Shown here: positions 23,885 through 32,798 of the stretch, one piece after another
Numbering within the stretch: the stretch's first letter is position 1
Layout: each line of letters starts with the position of its first letter
Source of the DNA: Arcticibacter pallidicorallinus
GTDB taxonomy: Bacteria > Bacteroidota > Bacteroidia > Sphingobacteriales > Sphingobacteriaceae
Length of the DNA: 64,000 nucleotides
Direction: 5' to 3'
Assembly: GCF_003002875.1 (NCBI RefSeq)
Contig: NZ_PVTH01000013.1
Span: forward strand, 38,014 to 102,013
The notes under the pieces: generated by a model
Database searches by the model: none
Told to the model about the DNA's origin: nothing
What the model saw: only the letters and a program-made list of their open reading frames with translations
Position numbers and translations under genes: made by a program

Positions 23885-25042
23885 TTAGCCCCGGAAAGCC
23901 TTTAAATAGATAGCCTGAATATCGGCTACAGTAACGTCTCTCGGATTGCCGCCTGTACATACATCGGCAAAGGCCTGAACAGACAGCCTTTCTACATCAG
24001 CAGGATTGAAGGAGGTATCTTTTAATAATGGGATGTTCAACTTCACTGCCATTTCTTTCAGAGCCTCAATAGCCTCGTTTTTAGCCTCTGTAACTGTCAG
24101 ACCATCAATGTTTCTTCCGAGAGCCTGTGCAATATTTTTAAATTTATCTTCGCAGACGACAGAGTTAAACTCTTCTACATAAGGAAGCAGCAGTGCATTC
24201 GCGACGCCGTGTGGAAGGTCATACTCAGAGCCAAGCTGGTGAGCCATAGAATGAACAATTCCCAGTCCGGCATTGGAGAAAGACAATCCTGCGATATAAG
24301 ATGCCCACGCCATTTTAGAGCGGGCTTCGAGGTTCTTTCCATCTTTGACCGCGTCTTCAAGGCTCTCGCCGATCAGACGGATAGCTTCCAGAGAAAGCGT
24401 GTCGGAGAGTCTGAATGCTCCCTTAGTGATATATGATTCGATCGCATGTGTCAGCGCATCCATACCTGTAGCAGCAGTAAGGCCTGCCGGCTTATCTATC
24501 ATAAGCTCTGGATCGTTTACGGCTACACTTGCCAGAGAGTTGGGATCAACGATGACCATTTTGATCTTCCTCTCCTCATCAGTTATGACATAATTGATGG
24601 TTACCTCGGATGCCGTGCCTGCTGTAGTGTTTACTGCCAGAATAGGTACAGACTTTTTCTGCGACTTACCGATTCCTTCATAGTCGGGAACTTTACCTCC
24701 ATTCGTCTGCAAGATGCCGATGGCCTTGGCTGCATCCTGAGGAGAGCCTCCGCCTATTGATAATATCCCGTCACAGCCAGATGATTTATACATGTCGAGC
24801 CCGCTATAAACGTTCTGCGTAGTTGGGTTAGGTTTAACATCGTCAAAAACTACATAGGATATGTTATCAGCATCAAGCACATCTGTCACCTTCTTCACTA
24901 CGCCAATGGATTGTAACATCTTATCTGTTACTACCAGAAGTTTCTTAAGTTCTAGCTTTTTAATTTCTATTGCAATCTCTTTGACTGCGCCGGGTCCTAT
25001 TAGGTTAATGGCCGGAAAGTAAATTCTTCTGAAGGGTTCCAT
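23885..25042 (-). CDS. iron-containing alcohol dehydrogenase (group III)
   Basis: A 385-residue NAD(P)-dependent dehydrogenase. The nucleotide motif is ILSIGGGSPQDAAKAIG. The metal site appears as GMDALTHAIESYI plus IVHSMAHQLGSEYDLPHGVANA, giving the usual Asp and three His ligands. NTTAGTASEVT completes the active site. The N-terminal RRIYFPAINLIGPGAVKEI is typical of the YiaY/FucO/EutG group. The substrate (a short alcohol, a lactaldehyde-propanediol pair, or other) cannot be decided. It is monocistronic: a strong terminator follows and a -7-like box TAGATTTG lies at 25075-25082 on the minus strand, 32 nt before the ATG. Confidence 0.92.
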   Translation of the reverse strand: MEPFRRIYFPAINLIGPGAVKEIAIEIKKLELKKLLVVTDKMLQSIGVVKKVTDVLDADNISYVVFDDVKPNPTTQNVYSGLDMYKSSGCDGILSIGGGSPQDAAKAIGILQTNGGKVPDYEGIGKSQKKSVPILAVNTTAGTASEVTINYVITDEERKIKMVIVDPNSLASVAVNDPELMIDKPAGLTAATGMDALTHAIESYITKGAFRLSDTLSLEAIRLIGESLEDAVKDGKNLEARSKMAWASYIAGLSFSNAGLGIVHSMAHQLGSEYDLPHGVANALLLPYVEEFNSVVCEDKFKNIAQALGRNIDGLTVTEAKNEAIEALKEMAVKLNIPLLKDTSFNPADVERLSVQAFADVCTGGNPRDVTVADIQAIYLKAFRG

Positions 25043-25161
25043 ACAATACCGAATGATTAGATATGTGTTCTACACAAATCTACCTTTAACAACGGTCTGC
25101 AAAAATGATGGCTGTTACTTAAAGGGATGACATGTCGCATGCCTGTCCACCAAAAAAGGGT

Positions 25162-26124
25162 TTAAAAAAGGCTCCTGATGATATCGTCGGCACTCAAGCC
25201 TTCGGCTTCCGCCTTGTAATTCCGGACGACTCTATGCCTTAGGATTTGCATCGCGACTGCCTGTACATCTTCAATATCAGGAGAATATTTGCCGCTTATG
25301 GCGGCATGACACTTGGCTCCCAGAACCAGATACTGAGAGGCGCGGGGACCCGCTCCCCAGCTAAGGTACTTATTGACTTGAGGCGTTGCGAGTTCTGTTC
25401 CCGGTCTGGTCTTAGCCGACAGAGAAACTGCATATTCAAGAACATGATCGGTAATGGGTACATTCCTGATCAGGCGTTGGAAATACAATATCTGTTCGGC
25501 CGTAAGGACTTTGTGTAATTCTGGCCGGGTATTGGTTGTAGTGCTTTTTACGACTTCTATCTCGTCTCTGAAAGACGGGTATGAGAGCGTCACATTAAAC
25601 ATAAAACGGTCTAGCTGTGCTTCTGGCAGCGGATATGTCCCTTCCTGTTCAATGGGGTTCTGAGTTGCCAGTACGAAGAAAGGACTTGGCAGGGGGTAGC
25701 TTTTGCCGCCTACCGTGACGACCTTCTCTTGCATGGCTTCAAGCAGTGCCGCCTGCGTTTTGGGAGGAGTGCGATTGATCTCATCAGCCAGAATAATATT
25801 AGAAAATACCGGCCCCTTCAAAAATTTAAAGGACCGGTCTTCCCCCAGAATCTCGGATCCGACGATGTCAGACGGCATCAGATCGGGTGTAAATTGCACT
25901 CTATTGTAGCTCAGGTCGATGACCTGAGCTACAGTATTCACGAGTAATGTTTTCGCTAATCCAGGCACCCCGATAAGCAGGCAGTGTCCGTTACTGAGTA
26001 TGGAGATGAGTACTGCTTTTATTACTTCATCCTGTCCGATGATAACATTAGATATCTCCTTGTTTACCTTTTTGTAAGATAAACTCAAAGCATCTAACCC
26101 TTCTGCATCTGACATATAGTTCAT
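25162..26124 (-). CDS. MoxR family AAA+ ATPase
   Basis: A 320-residue AAA+ protein of the MoxR/RavA clade. Walker A is GVPGLAKT (residues 52-59), Walker B is IILADEINRTPPKTQAALLEAMQE, sensor-like ATQNPIEQEGTYPLPEAQLDRFMF follows (quoted in pieces), and the C-terminal lid contains RVVRNYKAEAEG. MoxR proteins act as chaperones that mature metal or envelope complexes, usually with vWA-domain partners, none of which is adjacent here. Its ATG overlaps the stop of the SurA-like gene by one base (TAATG), so it is co-translated with it. An alternative ATG lies three codons in. Confidence 0.93.
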   Translation of the reverse strand: MNYMSDAEGLDALSLSYKKVNKEISNVIIGQDEVIKAVLISILSNGHCLLIGVPGLAKTLLVNTVAQVIDLSYNRVQFTPDLMPSDIVGSEILGEDRSFKFLKGPVFSNIILADEINRTPPKTQAALLEAMQEKVVTVGGKSYPLPSPFFVLATQNPIEQEGTYPLPEAQLDRFMFNVTLSYPSFRDEIEVVKSTTTNTRPELHKVLTAEQILYFQRLIRNVPITDHVLEYAVSLSAKTRPGTELATPQVNKYLSWGAGPRASQYLVLGAKCHAAISGKYSPDIEDVQAVAMQILRHRVVRNYKAEAEGLSADDIIRSLF

Positions 26125-27491
26125 TAGTTCACCTGCGCTGTTTCATTGGGCAGCCACATCTTAAGGCTTTCACATGTTTGGAACTCGGGATCTACCTTGA
26201 TATAGGTAGACAACCTGCGTTTTTCAAACCAGCTGCTTACTTCGCGTTGGATCTTATCTTCGAAAGCTATTTCCTTGATCTTTGGAAAATCCTGATCCAG
26301 GTTAGCTCTGTGAGGATCAGTCTTGGATTTAAGATACACAAAACGGTATCCCTTTTTACCGTCGCGGGCAGTGAACTCGTAAGGTCTGGAATATGTTCCG
26401 ACCTGCATCGTATCAATAGCAAAGAAAACCGATGGGTCAAGCTTGTCCGTTGGGATGAAGGTAGTTCTGGATGAGACGTTCTCTGCATTCAGCATCATAC
26501 CGCCGTTATATTTCGTGTCGTTATTATCTGAATACATAGAAGCAGCAGTTGAAAATGGCAGCTTCTTGTCCACTACATTTTGGTAGATACTGTCTATTGC
26601 TACTTTCGTGCGCACCAGACTTTCTTGTGGAGCTTCCATTTTTATAAGGATATGTCGTGCGCGAACTTGTTCGCCACGGCGTTCCATCACCTGCAGGAAG
26701 TGAAATCCGAAGTCTGTCTCAAACACAGGTGAAAGCTCATTCGCCTTAAGCTTGAATGCCAGGGCAGTAAACTCCTTTACCATAGCTGTTCTGTCAAAAA
26801 ATCCCAGGTCTCCTCCTTCAGGTGCTGATCCTGGATCTTGCGAGTAAAGTCTGGCAAGCGTGGCGAAGTCTTCCCCCCCCTTTATCCGGAGGCGTAAGGC
26901 CTCAGCCTTATCTCTGAACTGTTCTTTTTCTGCCTTAGTAAGTTTAGGATAAACGACAATCTCTCCTACCTCAACTTCTGTAGGGTATTCCGGAAGACTA
27001 TCTTTGGGAATAGACTCGAAGAATCGCTTAACCTCCAAAGGTGTGATACCTATATTTTCGGTAATCTTAGAGTGCATGCGGTTAGCAACCAGCTGCTCCT
27101 TAACGTCAGGACGGATCTCATCTTTATATTGAAGCACAGAGCGATTCAGGAATTGCTCCAGACGCTCTTGTCCTCCGGCTCTCTGGATAAAAGCACGCAT
27201 ACGCCTGTCTACTTCATTCGTAACCTCATCGTCTGTAACAGTTACCGAGTCAATAACAGCTTGCTGAGAAAGCAGCTTTTGTGTTAGCATCTGCTGTAAC
27301 ACCCCGCACTTCACTTCGTCATTTTGCGGATTACCTTGCAGGATATAATTGGCATATTCACGCTCTATATCTGATTGTAAAATGATATTATCGCCAACGA
27401 CAGCTGCTATTTTATTAACTGTAATGTTTTGAGCGAAAGTGAGGTTGATAGATGTTAATAGAAAGAAAAGTATCCCTACGGTTTGTTTCAT
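26124..27491 (-). CDS. surA: SurA-like periplasmic peptidylprolyl isomerase
   Basis: A 455-residue exported chaperone (signal peptide MKQTVGILFFLLTSINLTFAQ). An N-terminal SurA_N helical domain is followed by two parvulin (PpiC) regions. The first contains ATLARLYSQDPGSAPEGGDLGFF and ends VFETDFGFHFLQV. The second begins RARHILIKME and has SMYSDNNDTKYNGGMML. It should assist outer-membrane beta-barrel assembly. The second parvulin is less canonical. It is translationally coupled to the MoxR ATPase, so envelope maturation is a reasonable shared theme. The symbol is by homology; Bacteroidota often have several SurA-like paralogues. Confidence 0.88.
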   Translation of the reverse strand: MKQTVGILFFLLTSINLTFAQNITVNKIAAVVGDNIILQSDIEREYANYILQGNPQNDEVKCGVLQQMLTQKLLSQQAVIDSVTVTDDEVTNEVDRRMRAFIQRAGGQERLEQFLNRSVLQYKDEIRPDVKEQLVANRMHSKITENIGITPLEVKRFFESIPKDSLPEYPTEVEVGEIVVYPKLTKAEKEQFRDKAEALRLRIKGGEDFATLARLYSQDPGSAPEGGDLGFFDRTAMVKEFTALAFKLKANELSPVFETDFGFHFLQVMERRGEQVRARHILIKMEAPQESLVRTKVAIDSIYQNVVDKKLPFSTAASMYSDNNDTKYNGGMMLNAENVSSRTTFIPTDKLDPSVFFAIDTMQVGTYSRPYEFTARDGKKGYRFVYLKSKTDPHRANLDQDFPKIKEIAFEDKIQREVSSWFEKRRLSTYIKVDPEFQTCESLKMWLPNETAQVN

Positions 27492-27698
27492 TATGTTTAT
27501 GTACGTTATAGCATCCCGGACGCTTTAGTCCGCAATAACAGATATGCAGTGTATTCAAATGATAATCTCGCAAAAATAAGGATATAATCTTTGATTTGCT
27601 GAAGAAAATATTTGATTTACACCTTCATAAAGGTAAGCTTAATTTCTGCTACCAGGCAGTCTGCCGAGCTGATTTAACTATTTTTAACAAAGGATTAT

Positions 27699-27706
27699 TA
27701 CTTTTG
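27699..27706 (+). promoter_or_regulatory. -7 box of the 27711-28208 gene
   Basis: TACTTTTG ends 4 nt before the ATG at 27711; a leaderless start is implied. Confidence 0.4.
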
Positions 27707-27710
27707 AGCA

Positions 27711-28208
27711 ATGAGTGAAATGAAAGCATCCGATTTGGTAGCGCTTCAGTACCTGATGACGGAAGATATCTACCTGATCAGCGAAAAAGAGCCGGCCACA
27801 AGCTCTGCGGAGAGTCAGGATAGCAGCCCTGCGTTTGATTATCTGGGAGAGAATAACAAGTTTATGCTCTTGTTGATTCAGGAGGACAGTCATCCTAACC
27901 TTCGTTCCAACGAACTTGAGGCACTGTCAAGCATTCTTGGCGCAAAGAGGATGAGCATTAAAGATGTTGCCATCGTTAACCAACGCAAGTACAACTCTTC
28001 CTCATGGAAAGAGTTTAAGGCTTATTTCGCCTGCAGCAGTATCGTGCTTTTCGGGATTGACCCGCAGCAGATCAAACTACGCCCTTTACCAAAAAATGCA
28101 ATAACAGACTTCGAGGGAATGCAGGTGCTGTTCACCTACAGCTTTGCGGAGATGCTAAACAGCGTAGATAAGAAGAGAGAATTTTGGAACCAAATGAAAA
28201 AACTTTAA
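27711..28208 (+). CDS. conserved hypothetical protein resembling DNA polymerase III psi
   Basis: A 165-residue soluble protein. The order of elements resembles HolD (psi): a short N-terminal helix, LMTEDIYLISE, a hydrophobic strand KFMLLLIQED, ELEALSSILGAKRMSIKDVAIVN, a second strand SIVLFGIDPQQI, then ELNS-like SFAEMLNSVDKKREFWNQMKKL. Psi proteins have the same strand-helix order and end with a residue-pattern L..n...K..lW. I know of no experimental work on this family. The gene is coupled by TAATG to rdgB, a nucleotide-pool enzyme, which fits a replication context but does not prove it. It is otherwise a family of unknown function. Confidence 0.7.
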   Translation: MSEMKASDLVALQYLMTEDIYLISEKEPATSSAESQDSSPAFDYLGENNKFMLLLIQEDSHPNLRSNELEALSSILGAKRMSIKDVAIVNQRKYNSSSWKEFKAYFACSSIVLFGIDPQQIKLRPLPKNAITDFEGMQVLFTYSFAEMLNSVDKKREFWNQMKKL

Positions 28209-28783
28209 TGAGAACCCTGGTATTTGCAACGAATAACAAGCATAAGCTGGAAGAAGTACAAGCGTTGATTGGCGACAAATTTCAGTTAAAAACGCTTGAG
28301 GAGATTGGCTGCATGGATGACATTCCGGAAACCGGAGATACGTTCAGAGCTAACGCCTCTCAGAAAAGCCGGTATATATGGGATCGGTTCCAGATCGACT
28401 GCTTCTCTGATGATTCAGGTCTGGAGGTTGACGCTCTGAATGGAGAACCGGGGGTTTATTCAGCGCGTTATTCCGGCTCCCGGGATTCCGAAGAGAACCT
28501 GCAGCTTGTAATGAGTAAAATGAAGGGGATAGGCAACCGATCTGCCAGATTTAAGTGTGTGATTTCCATTATCCTTGATGGCAAGGAATACTTATTTGAA
28601 GGATCTGCGGAGGGTGAAATTACAGATGAACGCTCCGGGTCCGCAGGGTTTGGCTATGACCCGATCTTTAAGCCCCAGGGCTATGACGTTTCTTTTGCAG
28701 AGATGTCTGCTGAAGAGAAGAACGCGATCAGCCACAGGGCAAGGGCGGTAGGAAAATTAGTCGAATTTCTGAACCAGCAATAG
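28208..28783 (+). CDS. rdgB: RdgB/HAM1 family non-canonical purine NTP pyrophosphatase
   Basis: A 191-residue enzyme that hydrolyses dITP, XTP and ITP to monophosphates, keeping deaminated purines out of DNA. Start at ATG 28208, overlapping the previous stop by one base (TAATG); the longer frame starts at a TTG inside that gene. Motifs: LVFATNNKHKLEEVQALIG, ETGDTFRANASQKS, DDSGLEVDALNGEPGVYSARYSG, GFGYDPIF and ISHRARAVGKL. All are the standard HAM1 substrate and metal residues. Length is typical. Confidence 0.96.
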   Translation: MRTLVFATNNKHKLEEVQALIGDKFQLKTLEEIGCMDDIPETGDTFRANASQKSRYIWDRFQIDCFSDDSGLEVDALNGEPGVYSARYSGSRDSEENLQLVMSKMKGIGNRSARFKCVISIILDGKEYLFEGSAEGEITDERSGSAGFGYDPIFKPQGYDVSFAEMSAEEKNAISHRARAVGKLVEFLNQQ

Positions 28784-28812
28784 GAACACATATTTTAAGC
28801 CCTGCCGGTTGG

Positions 28813-30849
28813 TCAGAGCTTACTTTTCGTTGTTTCTTTCTTTGGCTGCGGTGTTTTTCCAGGCGGCTGCCTTGAAGTAACCGTCGATTTCTGCGGCGTT
28901 AAGGTCGGAATGATTTCTTCCTTTGATTTTGGACGCTCTTTAGGCTTCCACATAAAGCCTTCCAGGATTTCCATATCCTTTGGTGCCTTCTCAATAGGGT
29001 AATATTTCCCTTCGGGTTTTCGAACCAGCACCACCCGCTTGAGCTTACTATCGGCGAATTCCAACTTCATCCTGCTGCTTAACGACCGGTTAAACCCTGT
29101 ATATACGCTGTCTTCGAGCGTATAATAGATACTTTCAGCATTCCCATCCACAAACATGCTCTCCAGTTTACTGTCTCTGAACAGGCCTGTTACCACCTTC
29201 CCTTTTACCTGATTAAAGCGACTTGAATCTCCCTCTGCACTCACGATAAGGCCGTTATTCTGCAAAAGCATATTATCGAGCTTTTGATTTTTCATTTGCA
29301 GAAAGATGGTATCAGCGCTAAGCTGTGTTCCTTGCGTCCAGATGATCGGATTGATATAGCACCTGATGATTGAATCTGCATAACTGTAGAAAGCAGAGTC
29401 TGAACGAGACTGAAGATCCGATTTGAAGATCTTCACTTTGTGGTAAGCATTGATAATTCTGGTTTTAAGGGTATCCTGAGGATTAAAGGCTGCCTTTTTC
29501 GCGGCCGTATCTACACCATTGCCCCGGGGCAAGCTTGCGCGGTTTCCGGCCTTTTTTGACAGGGTGTCCGAAACCGTAGCAATACTATCGGCTGCCGGCG
29601 GCACCTCTGCCGTTGCAGATGTTTTCACACTGTCAGCCACAGTTGTCGTCGGCCCCGCCGTTTTGCTGTTGTCTTCGAGCGGTTTAACAGCCTTCGACGC
29701 TTCCTCCTGTTCTTTTTTCCTCTTTCTTTCCCTCTTGGAGAGCTTTACTTCTGGTTCCTGCTTGGGTGGTGCCGGAGGAGGCGCTAATCTTTTAGGGATC
29801 GCAATTCCACCGTCGTCAGAGACTGTGCCTTCGGGGTCTTCTTCGATCTCCTCATCAGATTTAAGCTCTTCGGGATTGGCAGACACCAAATCCTTCATGA
29901 AAATAATCTTCGTCATCAGGGTATCTGCGGTCATATAGATGGAATCCACAGACGCAGAATCTTTCTCGACTTCCATCACAACGTAAGCATTTCGTGTCAC
30001 CAACGCACTTTCGTCGGCTCGTCTGTAAATACCCTGATTTCCTTTCAGTATAACCTTTTGAACGGTGTCCAGAAACGTGATATTATTGATGGCTTTCCCC
30101 ATTCCGGCCTTTCCATCGTAAAACAGACTGTCGCCTTTAAGAGACTTGGAGCCTTCTGTATATAAATTCTTTTTTCCAAACCAGGCCTGATCCGTCACCG
30201 TATTATACCGGCCATTTTCTGTATATAGGCGCGAGGCTCTATTGGCGTTCTTCCCATCGATGGTTGTAGGTCCGTAAAAATAAGCGATTTTCGAATTCGT
30301 ATTATACTTCAGCGTATCGGTGTTTATGAGGGCGTCGGGTGTATTGACCACGACATCAAAGCGAAAATAAGCATCATTGGTAGATGCAAAGTAATAGCCG
30401 TTCTTGCTGGTTAAAACATCCTTCCCATTCTCTATCTTTCCCCCGCCTATATAGGTACCGATCTTGTTTGCCATCTTATACGTCAGGTGATTGGTAGTGA
30501 GGGTCGAGGTCTTGTCAACCATGCGGACGTTGTTCGTCAGAATAGCCGTTCTGGTATTGCCATCATAGTTCAACAGATCAGAATAGATTACGGTTCCGTC
30601 CGGCTGAGTGATCACCACATGACCAAACGCGTCGAAAGCATTCCCTGCCTGGTTGTAATCGGAGCTGTCGGCCCGAAGGGTAGAACCTTCCTGAACGAAC
30701 ACCGGATTGATGACTCTGAAAAATTGGACCCCGTTTCTCTCAACTCCTTTAATTTCGGTAGAACTGGTTAACTGGACCTGGCTTCTCTTCTGTGCTGAAA
30801 CATGACAAACACTTAAAAGAGCAATAAAAAGAAAAAGCAGTTTTCTCAC
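28813..30849 (-). CDS. OstA/LptA-like LPS transport protein with C-terminal organic-solvent-tolerance domain
   Basis: A 678-residue exported protein beginning at a GTG codon with a signal peptide (RKLLFLFIALLSVCHVSAQ). Residues about 20-330 contain OstA repeats of the LptA/LptD-N type: GAFDAFGHVVITQPDGT-like segments, SDLLNYDGNTRTAILTNNV, and DTLKYNTNSKIAYFYG. A Pro/Lys/Glu-rich linker (about 335-460, with KLSKRERKRKKEQEE) precedes a second OstA-like region. The protein probably forms a periplasmic beta-jellyroll bridge for lipopolysaccharide. No barrel domain is present, so it is not full LptD. It is divergent from tilS, with a -7 box at 30854-30861. Confidence 0.85.
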   Translation of the reverse strand: MRKLLFLFIALLSVCHVSAQKRSQVQLTSSTEIKGVERNGVQFFRVINPVFVQEGSTLRADSSDYNQAGNAFDAFGHVVITQPDGTVIYSDLLNYDGNTRTAILTNNVRMVDKTSTLTTNHLTYKMANKIGTYIGGGKIENGKDVLTSKNGYYFASTNDAYFRFDVVVNTPDALINTDTLKYNTNSKIAYFYGPTTIDGKNANRASRLYTENGRYNTVTDQAWFGKKNLYTEGSKSLKGDSLFYDGKAGMGKAINNITFLDTVQKVILKGNQGIYRRADESALVTRNAYVVMEVEKDSASVDSIYMTADTLMTKIIFMKDLVSANPEELKSDEEIEEDPEGTVSDDGGIAIPKRLAPPPAPPKQEPEVKLSKRERKRKKEQEEASKAVKPLEDNSKTAGPTTTVADSVKTSATAEVPPAADSIATVSDTLSKKAGNRASLPRGNGVDTAAKKAAFNPQDTLKTRIINAYHKVKIFKSDLQSRSDSAFYSYADSIIRCYINPIIWTQGTQLSADTIFLQMKNQKLDNMLLQNNGLIVSAEGDSSRFNQVKGKVVTGLFRDSKLESMFVDGNAESIYYTLEDSVYTGFNRSLSSRMKLEFADSKLKRVVLVRKPEGKYYPIEKAPKDMEILEGFMWKPKERPKSKEEIIPTLTPQKSTVTSRQPPGKTPQPKKETTKSKL

Positions 30850-30853
30850 GGTA

Positions 30854-30861
30854 CAAAATTA
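30854..30861 (-). promoter_or_regulatory. -7 box of the OstA-like gene
   Basis: On the minus strand TAATTTTG ends 4 nt before the GTG start at 30849. Confidence 0.4.
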
Positions 30862-30921
30862 GTTTTTTTTGAGCATGTAATTTGTATGTATGTCGTCAGC
30901 AATATTTACAGTTTATTTAAA

Positions 30922-30929
30922 TAGTTTTG
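30922..30929 (+). promoter_or_regulatory. -7 box of tilS
   Basis: TAGTTTTG ends 3 nt before ATG 30933. The TTG of the longest frame (30927) is part of this box, so the ATG is preferred. Confidence 0.45.
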
Positions 30930-30932
30930 ACC

Positions 30933-32270
30933 ATGCTTCCAACAAGTAGATTTCTTTCTTACATCTCGCAGCACAATTTGTTCGGACCTGCCGACCGGCT
31001 GTTGCTTGGCGTGAGCGGAGGAAAAGATTCTGTACTGATGGCTCACCTCCTTTACGCTTCAGGATATCAGTTTGGTATAGCGCACTGTAACTTTTGTCTC
31101 CGGGACGAAGAATCTGATGGCGATGAGGCCTTTGTCAGGGAGCTAGCCTCCCAGCTCAACGTGGCCTTCCATTCCATTAAATTCGATACTGTGAGGCATG
31201 CGTCATCAAATCAAATTTCCACCCAGATGGCGGCAAGAGAACTACGCTACGCCTGGTTTGAGCAGGTCAGGCAAGAGCACGGATATCACTATATCGCCGT
31301 TGCACAACATAAAAGTGATGCTACCGAAACTATACTGCTTAACCTGATAAGAGGAACAGGTATTGCAGGCCTTCACGGGATATTGCCAAAAAGGGACAGC
31401 ATCATCCGGCCTCTCCTTTTTCTGACTTCGGAAGAGATTGACACTATTGTTACACAAAGCGATATTAGCTTCCGCAATGACAGCTCAAACGCGTCTGTTA
31501 AGTACGCAAGAAACAAGATTCGACACGAGGTGATTCCCAAGATGAAGCAACTCAATGAACGCCTTGACCAAACCTTCGAAGAAAACAGCCAGCGCTTCCT
31601 GGAGGTGGAAACCTTTTTAAAACACGAGGTTGATAAGCTGCGGAATAAGCTTTTTCAACACACAGGCGCCGATACTACTGAGATCGACGTGGAACTGCTC
31701 GCAGACTTAAACCCGCGAAATCTACTGCTTTATGAACTGTTCAAACCGTATCAATTCAGTGAAACTACGATCAAAGATCTGGTGAGCGCGTGGAAAAATC
31801 AATCCGGGAAAATGTTCGAATCTCCAAGCCATATTCTGCTGCTAGATAGGAACCTTTTGATCTTACAAAAACGTTCAAACGCTGAGAACCCCAAAATTAC
31901 CTTCTTCGAGAATATGGAATCTTTTGAATGGAACGGAAGGAAATATAATACCAGCCGTGTTAAGCCAAATGACGTTAAATTCTCAGGAAACGGCAAAATT
32001 GCATATTTAGACGCTGACCTGTTACAATTCCCCCTTAATTTGCGTCTATGGAACAAAGGGGACTATTTTCAGCCCCTGGGAATGCAAGGAAAAAAGAAGA
32101 TCAGCGATTTCTTTATAGGACAAAAGCTCAACCGCTTTGAAAAAGCCAATATTGGAATACTGGAAAACGGGAATGGTGATATCTTATGGGTGGTCGGTTT
32201 CAGATCCGACAACCGTTACAGAGTAACCGATAGCACACAAAATATTTTCATTATAGAAACATCCGGATAA
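30933..32270 (+). CDS. tilS: tRNA(Ile)-lysidine synthase
   Basis: TilS (445 residues from ATG 30933) attaches lysine to C34 of tRNA-Ile(CAU), changing it from Met to Ile decoding. The PP-loop SGGKDS is at residues 28-33 in LLLGVSGGKDSVLMAHLL. Further signatures are AHCNFCLRDEESDGDEAFV, AARELRYAWFEQV, AVAQHKSDATETILLNLIRGTG and FRNDSSNASVKYARNKIRH. A C-terminal TilS domain has WNKGDYFQPLGMQGKKKISDFFI. The gene is followed one base later by a small membrane protein, so the two form an operon. ileS of the same decoding path is at 43946. Confidence 0.96.
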   Translation: MLPTSRFLSYISQHNLFGPADRLLLGVSGGKDSVLMAHLLYASGYQFGIAHCNFCLRDEESDGDEAFVRELASQLNVAFHSIKFDTVRHASSNQISTQMAARELRYAWFEQVRQEHGYHYIAVAQHKSDATETILLNLIRGTGIAGLHGILPKRDSIIRPLLFLTSEEIDTIVTQSDISFRNDSSNASVKYARNKIRHEVIPKMKQLNERLDQTFEENSQRFLEVETFLKHEVDKLRNKLFQHTGADTTEIDVELLADLNPRNLLLYELFKPYQFSETTIKDLVSAWKNQSGKMFESPSHILLLDRNLLILQKRSNAENPKITFFENMESFEWNGRKYNTSRVKPNDVKFSGNGKIAYLDADLLQFPLNLRLWNKGDYFQPLGMQGKKKISDFFIGQKLNRFEKANIGILENGNGDILWVVGFRSDNRYRVTDSTQNIFIIETSG

Positions 32271-32271
32271 C

Positions 32272-32757
32272 ATGACAGATCAAGCGACCTTTACCGAAAA
32301 ACAGTATCTGGGCAGGGACTATAACCGAATCAGCGTTCGGCTAACAATGGCTCTTTTCTGTTTTGGTGCATACTATCTGAGCTCCAACAAAGAAAGAACC
32401 GCTGAGGTACTCGTTCTGGTCGGCATAGGGATTTTAATTGGTTCTGTTGTCATGTTGTTCATGGTGCATTATCGCACCACGGTGAGAAACAAAAGTCTCA
32501 TTATTGATGGCCTTTGGACAACCCGCCTGGTCAAAATTGATCTGAATAGTATCGTCAAAGTTGAACGCACTAAATACAGTTCCTATCTCATAAACAACCC
32601 GGTATATAATTTACATACCAAGGGCAAAATAAAATTTTATGCCGGAGGAAAAGAAGCCTTAACGCTTACAGACCGTGACGGACTCGAATACGTTATCGGG
32701 ACACAGTGTCCGGAAGAGTTTGAGCTGGCGCTAGAGAAAGAAATGAAGGGGGATTAG
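32272..32757 (+). CDS. two-helix membrane protein with PH-like C-terminal domain, unknown function
   Basis: A 161-residue protein. Two hydrophobic segments (about residues 24-42 and 46-66) are followed by a soluble strand-rich region, NKSLIIDGLWTTRLVKIDLNSIVKVER through ALTLTDRDGLEYVIGTQCPEEF. That strand-rich region resembles the bacterial PH-like (bPH) domain seen in small membrane proteins. No catalytic motif is visible. It begins 2 nt after the tilS stop and ends before a hairpin shared with a convergent gene. Function is unknown. Confidence 0.7.
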   Translation: MTDQATFTEKQYLGRDYNRISVRLTMALFCFGAYYLSSNKERTAEVLVLVGIGILIGSVVMLFMVHYRTTVRNKSLIIDGLWTTRLVKIDLNSIVKVERTKYSSYLINNPVYNLHTKGKIKFYAGGKEALTLTDRDGLEYVIGTQCPEEFELALEKEMKGD

Positions 32758-32790
32758 AAGGATCTGTCAGCCGACCACCAACAGATCCTT
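32758..32790. terminator. hairpin between convergent genes
   Basis: A perfect 10-bp stem AAGGATCTGT / ACAGATCCTT with a 13-nt loop begins at the stop of the membrane protein gene. T-tracts are weak on both sides. Confidence 0.5.
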
Positions 32791-32798
32791 GCTGTTTA

